Below are positions 9,551 to 17,790 of a DNA stretch of 64,000 bases, piece after piece. How positions within the stretch are numbered: position 1 is the stretch's first letter; each line of letters opens with the position of its first letter. The position numbers were made by a program, and so were the translations under genes. This DNA comes from Paracoccaceae bacterium (GTDB lineage: Bacteria > Pseudomonadota > Alphaproteobacteria > Rhodobacterales > Rhodobacteraceae): positions 1-64,000 of the forward strand of contig JAGXGW010000035.1 of assembly GCA_024636555.1 (NCBI GenBank). Direction: 5' to 3'. Under the pieces are notes generated by a model, which was given only the letters and a program-made list of their open reading frames with translations, did no database searches and had not been told where the DNA came from.

Positions 9551-10300
9551 TTGCCTATAGCTGAAGCTGTGGCACACAAAGCAAAAACATCGCGCTCGAA
9601 AACAGCAACAACAAAACGGCGCGGCCTCGCCCCGGTCCGGACGCTGCGGCGTTGGCTGCTGCGTGGCCTGCTGGGATTTACGGTCTTGATATTGCTGTGG
9701 GTGGTCTCCTACCGCGTGATCAATCCGCCCACGACGCTCTACATCCTGTCGGAGCGCAGCCATCTGGGCGAGGTAGAGCGCCAATGGGTCAATCTGGACG
9801 AGATGGCCCCGGTCATGTTACGGTCTGCGGTCGCGGCAGAGGATGCGAATTTCTGCCTGCATACCGGATTTGATCTGAATGCCATCAGAACCGCAATCGA
9901 CTCGGGCGCCAATCGCGGAGCCTCGACCATCACGCAACAGGTCGTCAAGAATGCCTTTCTTTGGCACGGGCGCAGTTGGCCCCGCAAAGTGATGGAGGCC
10001 CTTTTGACGCCTTTTGTAGAGCTGACATGGTCCAAAAAGCGCATCCTCGAAGTTTACCTCAACATCGCCGAATTCGACGAGGGTGTGTTCGGGGTACATG
10101 CGGCGGCCCATCGTTATTTCGATACCGGTCCGGAAAGTCTCAGCGCGTCGCAAGCCGCAAGGCTTGCTATGGTTTTGCCTGCGCCAAAGACCCGTTCGGC
10201 CATATCGCCAACCCAAAGCCAGCAGCGGCGTACCGCCATGATACTGGACGGGGCGCAATTGATCGCCAAAGACGGACGTGCGGCCTGTTTCGAGGATTGA
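9551..10300 (+). CDS. mtgA: Monofunctional peptidoglycan glycosyltransferase MtgA
   Basis: The product (249 residues from TTG 9551, or 243 from GTG 9569) has a basic cytoplasmic tail, one membrane anchor (about residues 36-57) and a GT51 glycosyltransferase domain. The catalytic-site signature AAEDANFCLHTGFD contains the glutamate, and RGASTITQQVVKN is the second GT51 motif. It polymerises lipid II into glycan strands on the periplasmic face of the membrane. No transpeptidase domain follows, which separates it from class A penicillin-binding proteins. Neither candidate start has a strong ribosome site, so the N terminus is uncertain by a few residues. Confidence 0.93.
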   Translation: MPIAEAVAHKAKTSRSKTATTKRRGLAPVRTLRRWLLRGLLGFTVLILLWVVSYRVINPPTTLYILSERSHLGEVERQWVNLDEMAPVMLRSAVAAEDANFCLHTGFDLNAIRTAIDSGANRGASTITQQVVKNAFLWHGRSWPRKVMEALLTPFVELTWSKKRILEVYLNIAEFDEGVFGVHAAAHRYFDTGPESLSASQAARLAMVLPAPKTRSAISPTQSQQRRTAMILDGAQLIAKDGRAACFED

Positions 10301-10361
10301 AAAACCCGTCGCGGCAAGGCATGCAGAGGATCAATCAGATAAGCAGAGGCAAAAATACTCC

Positions 10362-11027
10362 ATGGCGCGGCTTTTCCACGTTCCCCTTTCCCCGTTTTGC
10401 CGCAAGGTCCGGCTGAGTCTGGCGGAAAAGCGCATCGAATGCGAATTGGTGGACGAGCGCTATTGGGAACCCTCACCGGATTTTCTGCGCCGTAATCCGG
10501 CGGGCAAAGTGCCTGTATTGAAGATCGACGGCAAAACTCTATCGGAAAGTGCAGCGATTTGTGAATATCTCGAGGAAGCCTATCCCGAGCCCGCTTTGAT
10601 GCCGCAGGGCCGCGACGACCGTTTCGAGGTCCGTCGGCTGGTGGCATGGTTCGACGATAAATTCCACCAAGAGGTGACGTCGAAACTGCTGTACGAGCGG
10701 GTCAACAAGAAGATCATGTCGCGTGGCTTTCCCGACAGCCGCAACGTCAAGGACGGGGCGAAGGCGATCAAGTTCCATCTGGACTACATGACATGGCTGC
10801 TGGACCACCGCCGCTGGCTGGCAGGCGATGCGATGACACTGGCGGATTTTGCCGCTGCGGCGCATCTGTCCTCGCTGGATTATATCAGTGATGTCGACTG
10901 GAACCGCTCTCAGTCTGTCAAGGACTGGTATGCAACGATAAAATCACGCCCGGCCTTCCGGTCTATTCTGGCGGATCAGGTACCGGGCTTTCCACCGCCC
11001 GCGCATTATGCCGATCTGGATTTCTGA
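10362..11027 (+). CDS. Glutathione S-transferase family protein
   Basis: The 222-residue product opens with a thioredoxin-fold domain: MARLFHVPLSPFCRKVRLSL, then NPAGKVPVLKIDGKTLSESA, the cis-proline and glutathione-binding ESA motif. An all-helical C-terminal domain with the LADFAAAAHL motif follows. This is the GST fold; the serine or cysteine of SPFC would be the likely catalytic position. The substrate is not identifiable. ATG 10362 is chosen because it places the first beta strand at the N terminus; the upstream in-frame start at 10278 would overlap the end of mtgA. A dispersed repeat element separates it from queG. Confidence 0.9.
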   Translation: MARLFHVPLSPFCRKVRLSLAEKRIECELVDERYWEPSPDFLRRNPAGKVPVLKIDGKTLSESAAICEYLEEAYPEPALMPQGRDDRFEVRRLVAWFDDKFHQEVTSKLLYERVNKKIMSRGFPDSRNVKDGAKAIKFHLDYMTWLLDHRRWLAGDAMTLADFAAAAHLSSLDYISDVDWNRSQSVKDWYATIKSRPAFRSILADQVPGFPPPAHYADLDF

Positions 11028-11044
11028 TCTGCCCCTCCTGAACA

Positions 11045-11108
11045 GGGGGCTGCCCGCCCCCCGGCCTGCGGCCGCCCCCCGGGGATATTTACGGCAAGAA
11101 GAAGCAGG
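11045..11108 (+). repeat. Dispersed two-hairpin intergenic element, full copy 1
   Basis: GGGGGC (11045-11050) pairs with GCCCCC (11056-11061). A second hairpin CGGCC-TGC-GGCCG spans 11062-11074, and a second C-run lies at 11075-11080. The tail GGGGATATTTACGG and the purine tract AAGAAGAAGCAGG end at 11108, six bases before the queG ATG at 11115. The same architecture recurs at 45746 and 61835. The G-run could pair with either C-run. The purine tract is the only ribosome-site-like sequence in front of queG. Confidence 0.75.
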
Positions 11109-11114
11109 TGCGCG

Positions 11115-12164
11115 ATGGAGGCGTTGAAGGACCGTCTGGTCGCACAGGCACTGGCGGAGGGCTTTGATGCCTGCCGGATCTGCCGCCCGTGGGATGTGCC
11201 CGAGGTGCCCGACAGGCTGGCGGCCTTTCTGGACGCCGGTTATCACGGCCAGATGTCGTGGCTGGCAGAGCGCAGCCACTGGCGTGGAAACCCTGCCGCA
11301 CTTTGGCCGGAGGCAAAATCGGTGATCATGCTCGGCGAAAGCTACACGCCCGAAAGCGATCCGTTGGAGGCGCTGAATCACAAAAGCGCCGCAACAGTCT
11401 CTGTCTATGCCCAGAACCGTGATTATCACGATCTGGTCAAGAAACGGCTCAAACGTCTGGCGCGGTGGCTGATCGCCGAAAGCGGTGGCGAGGTCAAAGT
11501 GTTCGTGGATACCGCACCGGTACCGGAAAAACCGCTGGGGCAGGCTGCCGGACTGGGTTGGCAAGGCAAGCACACGAACTTGGTAAGCCGTGAGCTGGGA
11601 AGCTGGTTCTTCATCGGCTCAATTTTCACGACACTGGATTTGCCCGTCGATCCTGTGGAGAGTGATCATTGCGGCAGTTGCCGGAAATGCCTTGATATCT
11701 GCCCGACAAACGCCTTTCCCGCGCCCTATCAGCTGGATGCGAGACGTTGTATTTCCTACCTGACGATCGAGCATAAAGGCCCTGTCGATCCGGAACTACG
11801 GCCGCTGATGGGAAACCGGATCTATGGGTGTGATGACTGTCTTGCTGTCTGCCCCTGGAACAAATTCGCCGTGACCGCCCGTGAGATCGGGTATCACGCG
11901 CGACCTGAGCTGGTAGGGCCACCCTTGGCGGAGCTTGCTACATTGGATGACGCAGGCTTTCGCGCCTTTTTCGCAGGCTCGCCGATCAAACGGATCGGGC
12001 GCAACCGTTTCGTGCGGAACGTCCTTTATGCGATTGGTAATTCCGGCGATGCCGCCCTGTTGGCATCCGCGCAGAACCTTGTTGCAGATGATGCCGAAGA
12101 GGTGGCGGATGCGGCCCGCTGGGCAGTGATACGACTGAAACATGCCGCAAACGGGATGGCATAG
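11115..12164 (+). CDS. queG: Epoxyqueuosine reductase QueG
   Basis: The 349-residue product has two ferredoxin-type 4Fe-4S motifs, [16 protein letters not shown] (about residues 192-207) and [11 protein letters not shown] (about 239-249). They sit behind the cobalamin-binding N-terminal domain of the QueG/YjeS family, with the characteristic [20 protein letters not shown] short HEAT-like C-terminal region follows. QueG reduces epoxyqueuosine to queuosine in the wobble position of GUN-reading tRNAs, the last step of queuosine synthesis. No other queuosine gene is in the window. The start directly follows a copy of the dispersed two-hairpin element, whose purine tail may serve as the ribosome site. 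Confidence 0.95.
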   Translation: MEALKDRLVAQALAEGFDACRICRPWDVPEVPDRLAAFLDAGYHGQMSWLAERSHWRGNPAALWPEAKSVIMLGESYTPESDPLEALNHKSAATVSVYAQNRDYHDLVKKRLKRLARWLIAESGGEVKVFVDTAPVPEKPLGQAAGLGWQGKHTNLVSRELGSWFFIGSIFTTLDLPVDPVESDHCGSCRKCLDICPTNAFPAPYQLDARRCISYLTIEHKGPVDPELRPLMGNRIYGCDDCLAVCPWNKFAVTAREIGYHARPELVGPPLAELATLDDAGFRAFFAGSPIKRIGRNRFVRNVLYAIGNSGDAALLASAQNLVADDAEEVADAARWAVIRLKHAANGMA

Positions 12165-12212
12165 AGGGTGCAGCACGCTAAACCCTGTTGATCTGAACTG
12201 ATGGAGAGACCG

Positions 12213-14243
12213 ATGGCGCTGCTGCTGGGGGTGGATACGGGCGGCACCTATACGGATGCCGTTCTGATAAGGGACGAGCGCGACGTGATCGCAACCGCAA
12301 AGGCGCTGACCACGCGGACCGATCTGGCCTTGGGGATCGGTGCCGCTGTGCGGGCGGTGATCGCGCAGGCAGGAATCGCTGCTGGCGATGTGTCGATGGC
12401 GTCGCTTTCCACCACATTGGCAACAAATGCTCTGGTCGAGGGCCAGGGCGGGCGTGTGGGCCTGGTCTATATCGGTTTCGATCCGCGTGATCTGGAGAAA
12501 CACGGGCTCATCGAGGCGTTGCGTGGTGATCCCTTCCTTGTACTGGCGGGCGGGCACAGCCATGCTGGCGGTGAAGCTTCTCCGCTTGATATAACCACGC
12601 TGAAGGCTTGGCTAGAAACAGAAAACGGGGTGTCCGCTTATGCGGTGGCCAGCCTTTTCGCCACGCGCAACCCTGCCCACGAGAACCGGGCGACGGCGCT
12701 GATCAAAGAGATCACGGGGCGCCCTGTCAGTGCGTCTCACCACCTGTCCGCCCGTTTGAACGGACCGAAACGCGCCTTGACCGCGCTGCTGAACGCCAGA
12801 TTGATCGGGCTGACGCATCGCCTGATCGGGCGGGCCGAGGATGTATTGCATGACATCGGCATCACGGCCCCGCTGATGGTTGTGCGGGGGGACGGGGCGC
12901 TGATGTCTGCGGCGCAGGCCAAGGCCCGGCCCATCGAGACAATCCTGAGCGGCCCCGCCGCCAGTATCGTTGGCGCACGCTGGCTTACAGGTGCAACCGA
13001 GGCGCTGGTGTCCGATATCGGGGGCACCACAACCGATATTGCCGTTCTGCGCGATGGTAAGCCTGCGATTGATCCGAATGGCGCGCAGGTCGGACCTTAC
13101 CGGACCATGGTGGAAGCTGTCGCGATGCGGACCTTCGGTCTGGGCGGGGATAGCGAGGTACAGATCGTGACGGAAGGGCTTGTGGCGGCGATACGCCTTG
13201 GCCCGCGGCGGGTTCTGCCCGTCAGCCTGCTGGCGATTGATGCGCCGGCAGCCGTGCATGCGGCGCTGGACTCGCAGTTGTGCAGCGCTGTGCCAAGCGA
13301 ACATGACGCGCGGTTCGTCAGGGCGGTGGCGGGAATGGACGCGGCAGGCCTGTCGGAGCGGGAGAAAGCGCTGCTGGAGCGTATCGGGGATGATGTGCAT
13401 CCTTTGGGTGACGTGCTGCGGAGCCGGATCGAAAGCCAGTCCCTGCAGCGGCTTGTCGCGCGGGGTCTGGTGCAGGTGGCTGGTGCCACGCCATCGGATG
13501 CAAGTCATGTTCTGGGGAGCTTGACGGTCTGGGACAGGGCCGCGGCGGAGAAAACACTTGCGCTTCTCGCACGCAAGCGGACGGGAGCAGGCGAGACCTT
13601 GGCCCGAGATCCTGCCGCTATGGCCCGCATGATCGTGGATCAACTGACGGAACAGACTGTTTTGGCTTTGTTAGAGACTGCGTTTTCAGAAGAAGAAACC
13701 GATTTCGGGCAATCGTCAGCCGATTTGGCGCGTCATGTTCTGATGCAGCGCGGTTTGGCGGGACATACTGGGTTGATCACATTGAAAACCGGACTGGCCG
13801 TTGATGTCATCGGGCTTGGAGCCTCCGCCGCCACCTATTATCCGGCGGTCGGGGAGGGCGTGAACACGCGGATGATCCTTCCCGAACATGCCGGTGTTGC
13901 CAATGCCATCGGAGCGGTTGTGGGCAGGGTGACCCTGCGCAAAAGCGGCACGGTTACCGCCCCTTCAGAGGGCAAATACAGGGTGCATCTGGAATCCGGC
14001 CCTGAAGATTTCAGTGATCCGGATGCAGCCATGCAACGGTTACGAACCGTGCTGGAGCTTGATGCAGGTGCCGAGGCCCGCAGCGCAGGTGCGATTGATA
14101 TACAGATCCGTCATGGAACGGAGATCCGTCGTGCGCAGGTTGAGGGGCGCGAGGTTTTCCTTGAGGCTATCGTGACAGTCGAGGCCAGCGGACGCCCGCG
14201 CGTTGCCGTTTCGGCAAGCCAACGGATGGTGAAAGCGCAGTGA
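12213..14243 (+). CDS. Hydantoinase/oxoprolinase family protein (HyuA-type)
   Basis: The product is 676 residues from ATG 12213, chosen for GGAGAG seven bases upstream (ATG 12201 is an alternative). It carries both halves of the HyuA fold: an N-terminal ASKHA phosphate loop, GVDTGGTYTDAVLI, and a second one, VSDIGGTTTDIAVLRDG, with LSGPAASIVGARWL between. Family members hydrolyse hydantoins or 5-oxoproline, or carboxylate ketones, with ATP, usually with a HyuB partner. No hyuB follows here; the next gene is msrB after 194 bases. The substrate is therefore unknown, and the protein may act alone or with a distant partner. Confidence 0.88.
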   Translation: MALLLGVDTGGTYTDAVLIRDERDVIATAKALTTRTDLALGIGAAVRAVIAQAGIAAGDVSMASLSTTLATNALVEGQGGRVGLVYIGFDPRDLEKHGLIEALRGDPFLVLAGGHSHAGGEASPLDITTLKAWLETENGVSAYAVASLFATRNPAHENRATALIKEITGRPVSASHHLSARLNGPKRALTALLNARLIGLTHRLIGRAEDVLHDIGITAPLMVVRGDGALMSAAQAKARPIETILSGPAASIVGARWLTGATEALVSDIGGTTTDIAVLRDGKPAIDPNGAQVGPYRTMVEAVAMRTFGLGGDSEVQIVTEGLVAAIRLGPRRVLPVSLLAIDAPAAVHAALDSQLCSAVPSEHDARFVRAVAGMDAAGLSEREKALLERIGDDVHPLGDVLRSRIESQSLQRLVARGLVQVAGATPSDASHVLGSLTVWDRAAAEKTLALLARKRTGAGETLARDPAAMARMIVDQLTEQTVLALLETAFSEEETDFGQSSADLARHVLMQRGLAGHTGLITLKTGLAVDVIGLGASAATYYPAVGEGVNTRMILPEHAGVANAIGAVVGRVTLRKSGTVTAPSEGKYRVHLESGPEDFSDPDAAMQRLRTVLELDAGAEARSAGAIDIQIRHGTEIRRAQVEGREVFLEAIVTVEASGRPRVAVSASQRMVKAQ

Positions 14244-14437
14244 TTGCCGCGTATGATCGTGCGACCGATGTGGACATGGGCCATGATTTCGGGTGATGCC
14301 GGAAAAGTGGTGATGGAATGGTAGCGTATTCCCTGCGGATTCGGGTATTCGCCGCAAGATCAACGCGCGCGACACCTTGAAAGCCTGCGGTAAAAGCGCA
14401 GGTTTGATAGTATACGCGGGCAATCTTGGAGACTGTT

Positions 14438-14887
14438 ATGCCGAAATACGAACGAAACCCCGACGTGGTGGCCAGCCTGACCCCTGAACAGTTCTGGGTC
14501 ACACAGGAAAGCGGCACCGAACGGCCCGGTTCGGGCAAACTTCTGGGCAACAAGGAGCCGGGGATTTATGTCGATGTGGTGTCGGGTGAGCCGCTCTTTG
14601 CCTCGTCGGACAAATACGAGAGTGGCTGCGGCTGGCCCAGCTTTACCAAGGCTATCGAGCCCGCGCATGTGACCGAGATCACGGATACGAGCCACGGCAT
14701 GGTGCGGGTCGAGGTGCGGAGCAAACATGGTGACAGCCACCTCGGCCATGTCTTTCCCGATGGGCCGCAGGACAGGGGCGGGCTGCGTTACTGCATCAAC
14801 TCGGCCTCGTTACGGTTCATCCACCGCAATGACATGGAAGACGAAGGCTACGGCGACTATCTGGATCAGGTGGAGGATATCCGATGA
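14438..14887 (+). CDS. msrB: Peptide-methionine (R)-S-oxide reductase MsrB
   Basis: The 149-residue enzyme has the MsrB motifs [23 protein letters not shown] and [11 protein letters not shown]; the last cysteine is the catalytic one and the first the probable resolving one. The two CxxC zinc motifs of many MsrB proteins are absent, so it is of the zinc-free type. It reduces the R epimer of methionine sulfoxide in proteins with thioredoxin. ATG 14438 follows TTGGAG. Its last four bases overlap the msrA start (ATGA), giving a coupled pair that repairs both epimers. Confidence 0.95.
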   Translation: MPKYERNPDVVASLTPEQFWVTQESGTERPGSGKLLGNKEPGIYVDVVSGEPLFASSDKYESGCGWPSFTKAIEPAHVTEITDTSHGMVRVEVRSKHGDSHLGHVFPDGPQDRGGLRYCINSASLRFIHRNDMEDEGYGDYLDQVEDIR

Positions 14888-15381
14888 GTGAAGAACGTGC
14901 CGTTCTGGCTGGCGGTTGTTTCTGGGGGATGCAGGATCTGATCCGCAAGCTTCCCGGTGTCATCAGCACGCGCGTGGGTTATACCGGCGGTGATGTGGCC
15001 AATGCCACCTACCGCAATCACGGGACCCATGCCGAGGGGATCGAGATCATCTTTGACCCTGAAAAGACCACCTATCGCCGTTTGCTGGAGTTCTTCTTCC
15101 AGATCCACGATCCGACGACGGTCAACCGGCAGGGCAACGATGTCGGCCTGTCATACCGCTCCGCGATCTATTACGTGAATGACGCCCAGAAGGATGAAGC
15201 TCTGCGGACGATTGCGGATGTCGAGGCATCTGGCATCTGGCCCGGAAAGGTTGTGACCGAGGTTGAACCCGTGGGAGATTTCTGGGAAGCGGAACCAGAG
15301 CATCAGGACTATCTGGAGCGGCTGCCGAATGGCTATACCTGCCATTTCCCACGCCCGAACTGGGTTTTGCCGCGAAGCTGA
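14884..15381 (+). CDS. msrA: Peptide-methionine (S)-S-oxide reductase MsrA
   Basis: The 165-residue enzyme begins [19 protein letters not shown], which contains the diagnostic GGCFWG catalytic cysteine motif, and continues with GYTGG and the EGIEIIFDP segment of the family. It reduces the S epimer of methionine sulfoxide, free or in proteins. The start overlaps the msrB stop by an ATGA junction, so translation is coupled. The length is at the short end of the family, with no long C-terminal cysteine tail visible, so recycling may rely on an internal cysteine or thioredoxin directly. Confidence 0.96.
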   Translation: MSEERAVLAGGCFWGMQDLIRKLPGVISTRVGYTGGDVANATYRNHGTHAEGIEIIFDPEKTTYRRLLEFFFQIHDPTTVNRQGNDVGLSYRSAIYYVNDAQKDEALRTIADVEASGIWPGKVVTEVEPVGDFWEAEPEHQDYLERLPNGYTCHFPRPNWVLPRS

Positions 15382-15455
15382 ACCTTGCATTACGGATGAT
15401 AACCATAGCGCCCGGCCATCCTTTGCCGGGTCGCTCCTTCTGGAAAAACCGGTCT

Positions 15456-15836
15456 ATGACTGAAAAGCCTGAACCCTCAACGGGAGTCGCCCATCTGATT
15501 GCAGCAACGGGATATTCCTTGTCGGGCATGCGCGTGTTGTGGGGTGAGGCATCTTTCCGGCAGGAAGTGGCGGGCGGCGCTGCGGGCCTTGCCTTGCTGG
15601 TCTGGTTCGGGGCCACGTTGCCCAGCATCACAGTCTTCGTACTCTTGCTGCTCGTCCTTTTTGCAGTGGAGGCGTTGAATAGCGCGATAGAGGCGATCGT
15701 GGACCATCTTTCGCCCGAGTGGTCTGCGTTTGGCAAGCAGGCCAAGGATCTTGGCTCGACTGCCGTTTTCTTTCTTCTTGCGGCAAATACCCTTTATCTG
15801 GTCGTGACGCTTCTTCCGCTGGTTTTGCGTGCGTGA
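15456..15836 (+). CDS. dgkA: Diacylglycerol kinase DgkA (prokaryotic type)
   Basis: The 126-residue protein has three hydrophobic helices and the family signature FAVEALNSAIEAIVDHLSP followed by GKQAKDLGSTAVF. It phosphorylates diacylglycerol to phosphatidic acid in the inner membrane, recycling the lipid left after glucan or lipopolysaccharide modification. The start at ATG 15456 is chosen because the conserved core begins soon after it; an in-frame ATG at 15396 gives an unconserved leader. It lies 74 bases after msrA and could share its transcript. A bidirectional terminator follows. Confidence 0.92.
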   Translation: MTEKPEPSTGVAHLIAATGYSLSGMRVLWGEASFRQEVAGGAAGLALLVWFGATLPSITVFVLLLLVLFAVEALNSAIEAIVDHLSPEWSAFGKQAKDLGSTAVFFLLAANTLYLVVTLLPLVLRA

Positions 15837-15867
15837 GGCGTTTCAAGTAACCGGACAGATGGATCGC

Positions 15868-15893
15868 AAAAGGGCGCCCCGAGGGGCGCCCTT
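15868..15893. terminator. Bidirectional terminator between dgkA and the beta-barrel gene
   Basis: AAAGGGCGCCCC and GGGGCGCCCTTT form a 12-base perfect inverted repeat with a two-base centre, A-rich on the left and T-rich on the right. It lies between the converging genes dgkA (+) and the outer-membrane protein (-) and can serve both. Confidence 0.85.
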
Positions 15894-15921
15894 TGTCGGT
15901 CAGACCCGAAGGGTCAACCGA

Positions 15922-16557
15922 TTAGAAACGGTAGTTCGCACGAATCTGGAACGTGGTCGCTTCGGCATCAATTGAGTTGCCGCCGATCTCACCGATGTCG
16001 TCGAACTCGTGGTACAGAACTTCGCCGCCAAGGGAGATGTTGTTGGTGACCATGTGCTCGTAGCCGGCACCGACGAAATAACCGGTGTTGTAGCCGAAGC
16101 CGTCGATGTCAGCGCCAGCGCCACCACCTGTTGCATAAAGCAGGCCGTCGCCGAAGCTGTAACCGGCACGTGCTTTCAGACGGTAAACGCGCTCCAGAGT
16201 GGCAGCGCCGCCACCAATTTCGAGGTCTGCGATATCGGCGTCAGCGCCAACACCGGCAACGAAGTTGCCGAACTGCCAGTCATAACCCAGTGTCAGACCG
16301 CCGATGACGTCGTCGCCAGTCAGAGCAGTGCCGTCCAGAGCGGTGCCTGTTCCCGAAACCGTGCCGGCGTCAACATCGGCATAGCCCAGCTGAAGACCAG
16401 CATAGCCACCGGTCCAGTCGCGACCCATGGACATTGCGACGGGCGCGGGTGCCTGGATCATCGGCTCCATCGGCGCGGGATCTGCCGACCCTGCGAATGC
16501 GGGAGCTGCCAGTGCGGTTGCGCCAAAAGCGGCGATCATTGTACGTGTAAGTTTCAT
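15922..16557 (-). CDS. Outer-membrane beta-barrel protein (Opa/OmpA-like porin family)
   Basis: The 211-residue product has a signal peptide (MKLTRTMIAAFGATALAAPAFA) and then alternating hydrophobic strands. Typical segments are WTGGYAGLQLGYADV and LTLGYDWQFG, and it ends in FQIRANYRF. A terminal aromatic residue is the usual BAM insertion signal, so an eight-stranded barrel in the outer membrane is likely. Related proteins are abundant, often immunogenic and of unknown exact role. A 301-base untranscribed or leader region lies upstream and a strong terminator downstream, suggesting a highly expressed single-gene unit. Confidence 0.85.
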   Translation of the reverse strand: MKLTRTMIAAFGATALAAPAFAGSADPAPMEPMIQAPAPVAMSMGRDWTGGYAGLQLGYADVDAGTVSGTGTALDGTALTGDDVIGGLTLGYDWQFGNFVAGVGADADIADLEIGGGAATLERVYRLKARAGYSFGDGLLYATGGGAGADIDGFGYNTGYFVGAGYEHMVTNNISLGGEVLYHEFDDIGEIGGNSIDAEATTFQIRANYRF

Positions 16558-16858
16558 AGTCCCATCCTTTTCAAATCGGGGTCGTTACCGGTCGCAATGC
16601 TGCGTTGCAGTAGCGATCTCGGTACAGGTGTTCCTATTACATCTTTACCGCAAGGGTTGTTGACTCCCCCCTTGAACAACAAAATGTGACCAAATAAGCG
16701 GGAACCTGCCGATTTATATGGGGAACTGCGCTCAAGCGGTAGTCTATCTTTAGTTGACCTAAGGACACCCAGCCTCCGCAAGCCCGTAATTTCCATCCAC
16801 CATTGACCTTTCCAGCCCCTTGGTCCAGCATGCGGCCACAGCAGGAAAGAAGAAAAAT
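16558..16858. other. Intergenic region between divergent beta-barrel and exporter genes
   Basis: These 301 bases separate an outer-membrane protein gene (minus strand) from an EamA exporter gene (plus strand). The AT content is higher than in the neighbours. I see no open frame with a ribosome site and no convincing tRNA, terminator or long inverted repeat. It presumably holds two divergent promoters and a long leader for the outer-membrane gene, but I could not fix a -35/-10 pair by eye. Confidence 0.5.
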
Positions 16859-17782
16859 ATGCAGCCTTTACGGGGCATTAGCCTGAAAATATGTTCCGTC
16901 CTTCTGTTTATCACCATGGCATCCCTGATCAAGGCAACAGCGCATCATGTCCCGCCGGGTCAGGCGGTGTTCTTTCGGTCATTTTTTGCCATTCCGGTGA
17001 TTTTCGCGTGGCTTTGGATGCGTGGCGACCTTCGAACCGGACTGACGGTTAATTCCAGACTGGGACATTTTTGGCGCGGTTTTGTCGGGACGGCAGCAAT
17101 GGGCCTCGGATTCGCGGGACTCGGACTGCTTCCGCTGCCCGAAGTGACCGCTATCGGATACGCGGCGCCGCTGCTGGTTGTGGTATTCGCGGCCATGTTT
17201 CTGAACGAGGAGGTGCGTGCATTCCGCCTTTTCGCGGTCGCCTTGGGGATGGTTGGCGTCACGGTTGTGCTGGCACCGCGCATGACGCTGCTGTCAGGCC
17301 CCACTGTCGAGAGTGCCGCGGCACTGGGCGCGATGCTGGTACTGATGGGCGCCGTTTGTGCCGCACTGGCGCAGATCTATGTCCGCAAGATGGTGCAGAC
17401 AGAGCAGACATCGGCCATCGTCTTCTACTTCTCGCTGACCGCAACGGGCCTGTCGCTTCTGACGATTCCCTTCGGCTGGGTGATTCCCCTGCCATACGAG
17501 GCTTTTCTGCTGGTCATCGCGGGCCTTCTTGGAGGGTTGGGCCAGATATTCCTGACCTCGGCCTACCGGTTTGCCGATGCAAGCGTGGTGGCGCCTTTTG
17601 ACTATGCCTCGATGCTTTTCGCTATCCTGATCGGGTATTTCATCTTTGACGAGGTGCCGACCATCCAGATGCTGATCGGTGCGTCGCTGGTGATACTGGC
17701 AGGTGTCATGATCATCTGGCGCGAGCATGCGCTGGGTCTGAAGCGGGAAAAAGCACGCTCCGGCATGACGCCGCAGGGGTGA
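16859..17782 (+). CDS. EamA/DMT-family exporter
   Basis: The 307-residue protein has about ten hydrophobic segments in two repeated EamA halves. The first starts at LKICSVLLFITMASLIK and the second at GAVCAALAQIYVRKM. VTAIGYAAPLLVVVFAAMF and ASVVAPFDYASMLFAILIG are the typical fourth and ninth helices. It is a drug/metabolite superfamily exporter of the inner membrane with unknown substrate. ATG 16859 is preferred because AGGAAAGAAG lies upstream; an in-frame start at 16820 lacks this. It converges on the amine oxidase gene with 8 bases between. Confidence 0.88.
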   Translation: MQPLRGISLKICSVLLFITMASLIKATAHHVPPGQAVFFRSFFAIPVIFAWLWMRGDLRTGLTVNSRLGHFWRGFVGTAAMGLGFAGLGLLPLPEVTAIGYAAPLLVVVFAAMFLNEEVRAFRLFAVALGMVGVTVVLAPRMTLLSGPTVESAAALGAMLVLMGAVCAALAQIYVRKMVQTEQTSAIVFYFSLTATGLSLLTIPFGWVIPLPYEAFLLVIAGLLGGLGQIFLTSAYRFADASVVAPFDYASMLFAILIGYFIFDEVPTIQMLIGASLVILAGVMIIWREHALGLKREKARSGMTPQG

Positions 17783-17790
17783 TCCTGTCC

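Noticed and set aside
10341-10362. Minus-strand string GGAGTATTTTTG resembling the dispersed element tail
   Set aside because: It is followed by CCTCTGC rather than the purine tract and has no hairpins; probably chance similarity.
14384-14402. CCTGCG/CGCAGG stem before msrB
   Set aside because: A six-pair stem with only a short T-run; too weak to call a terminator.
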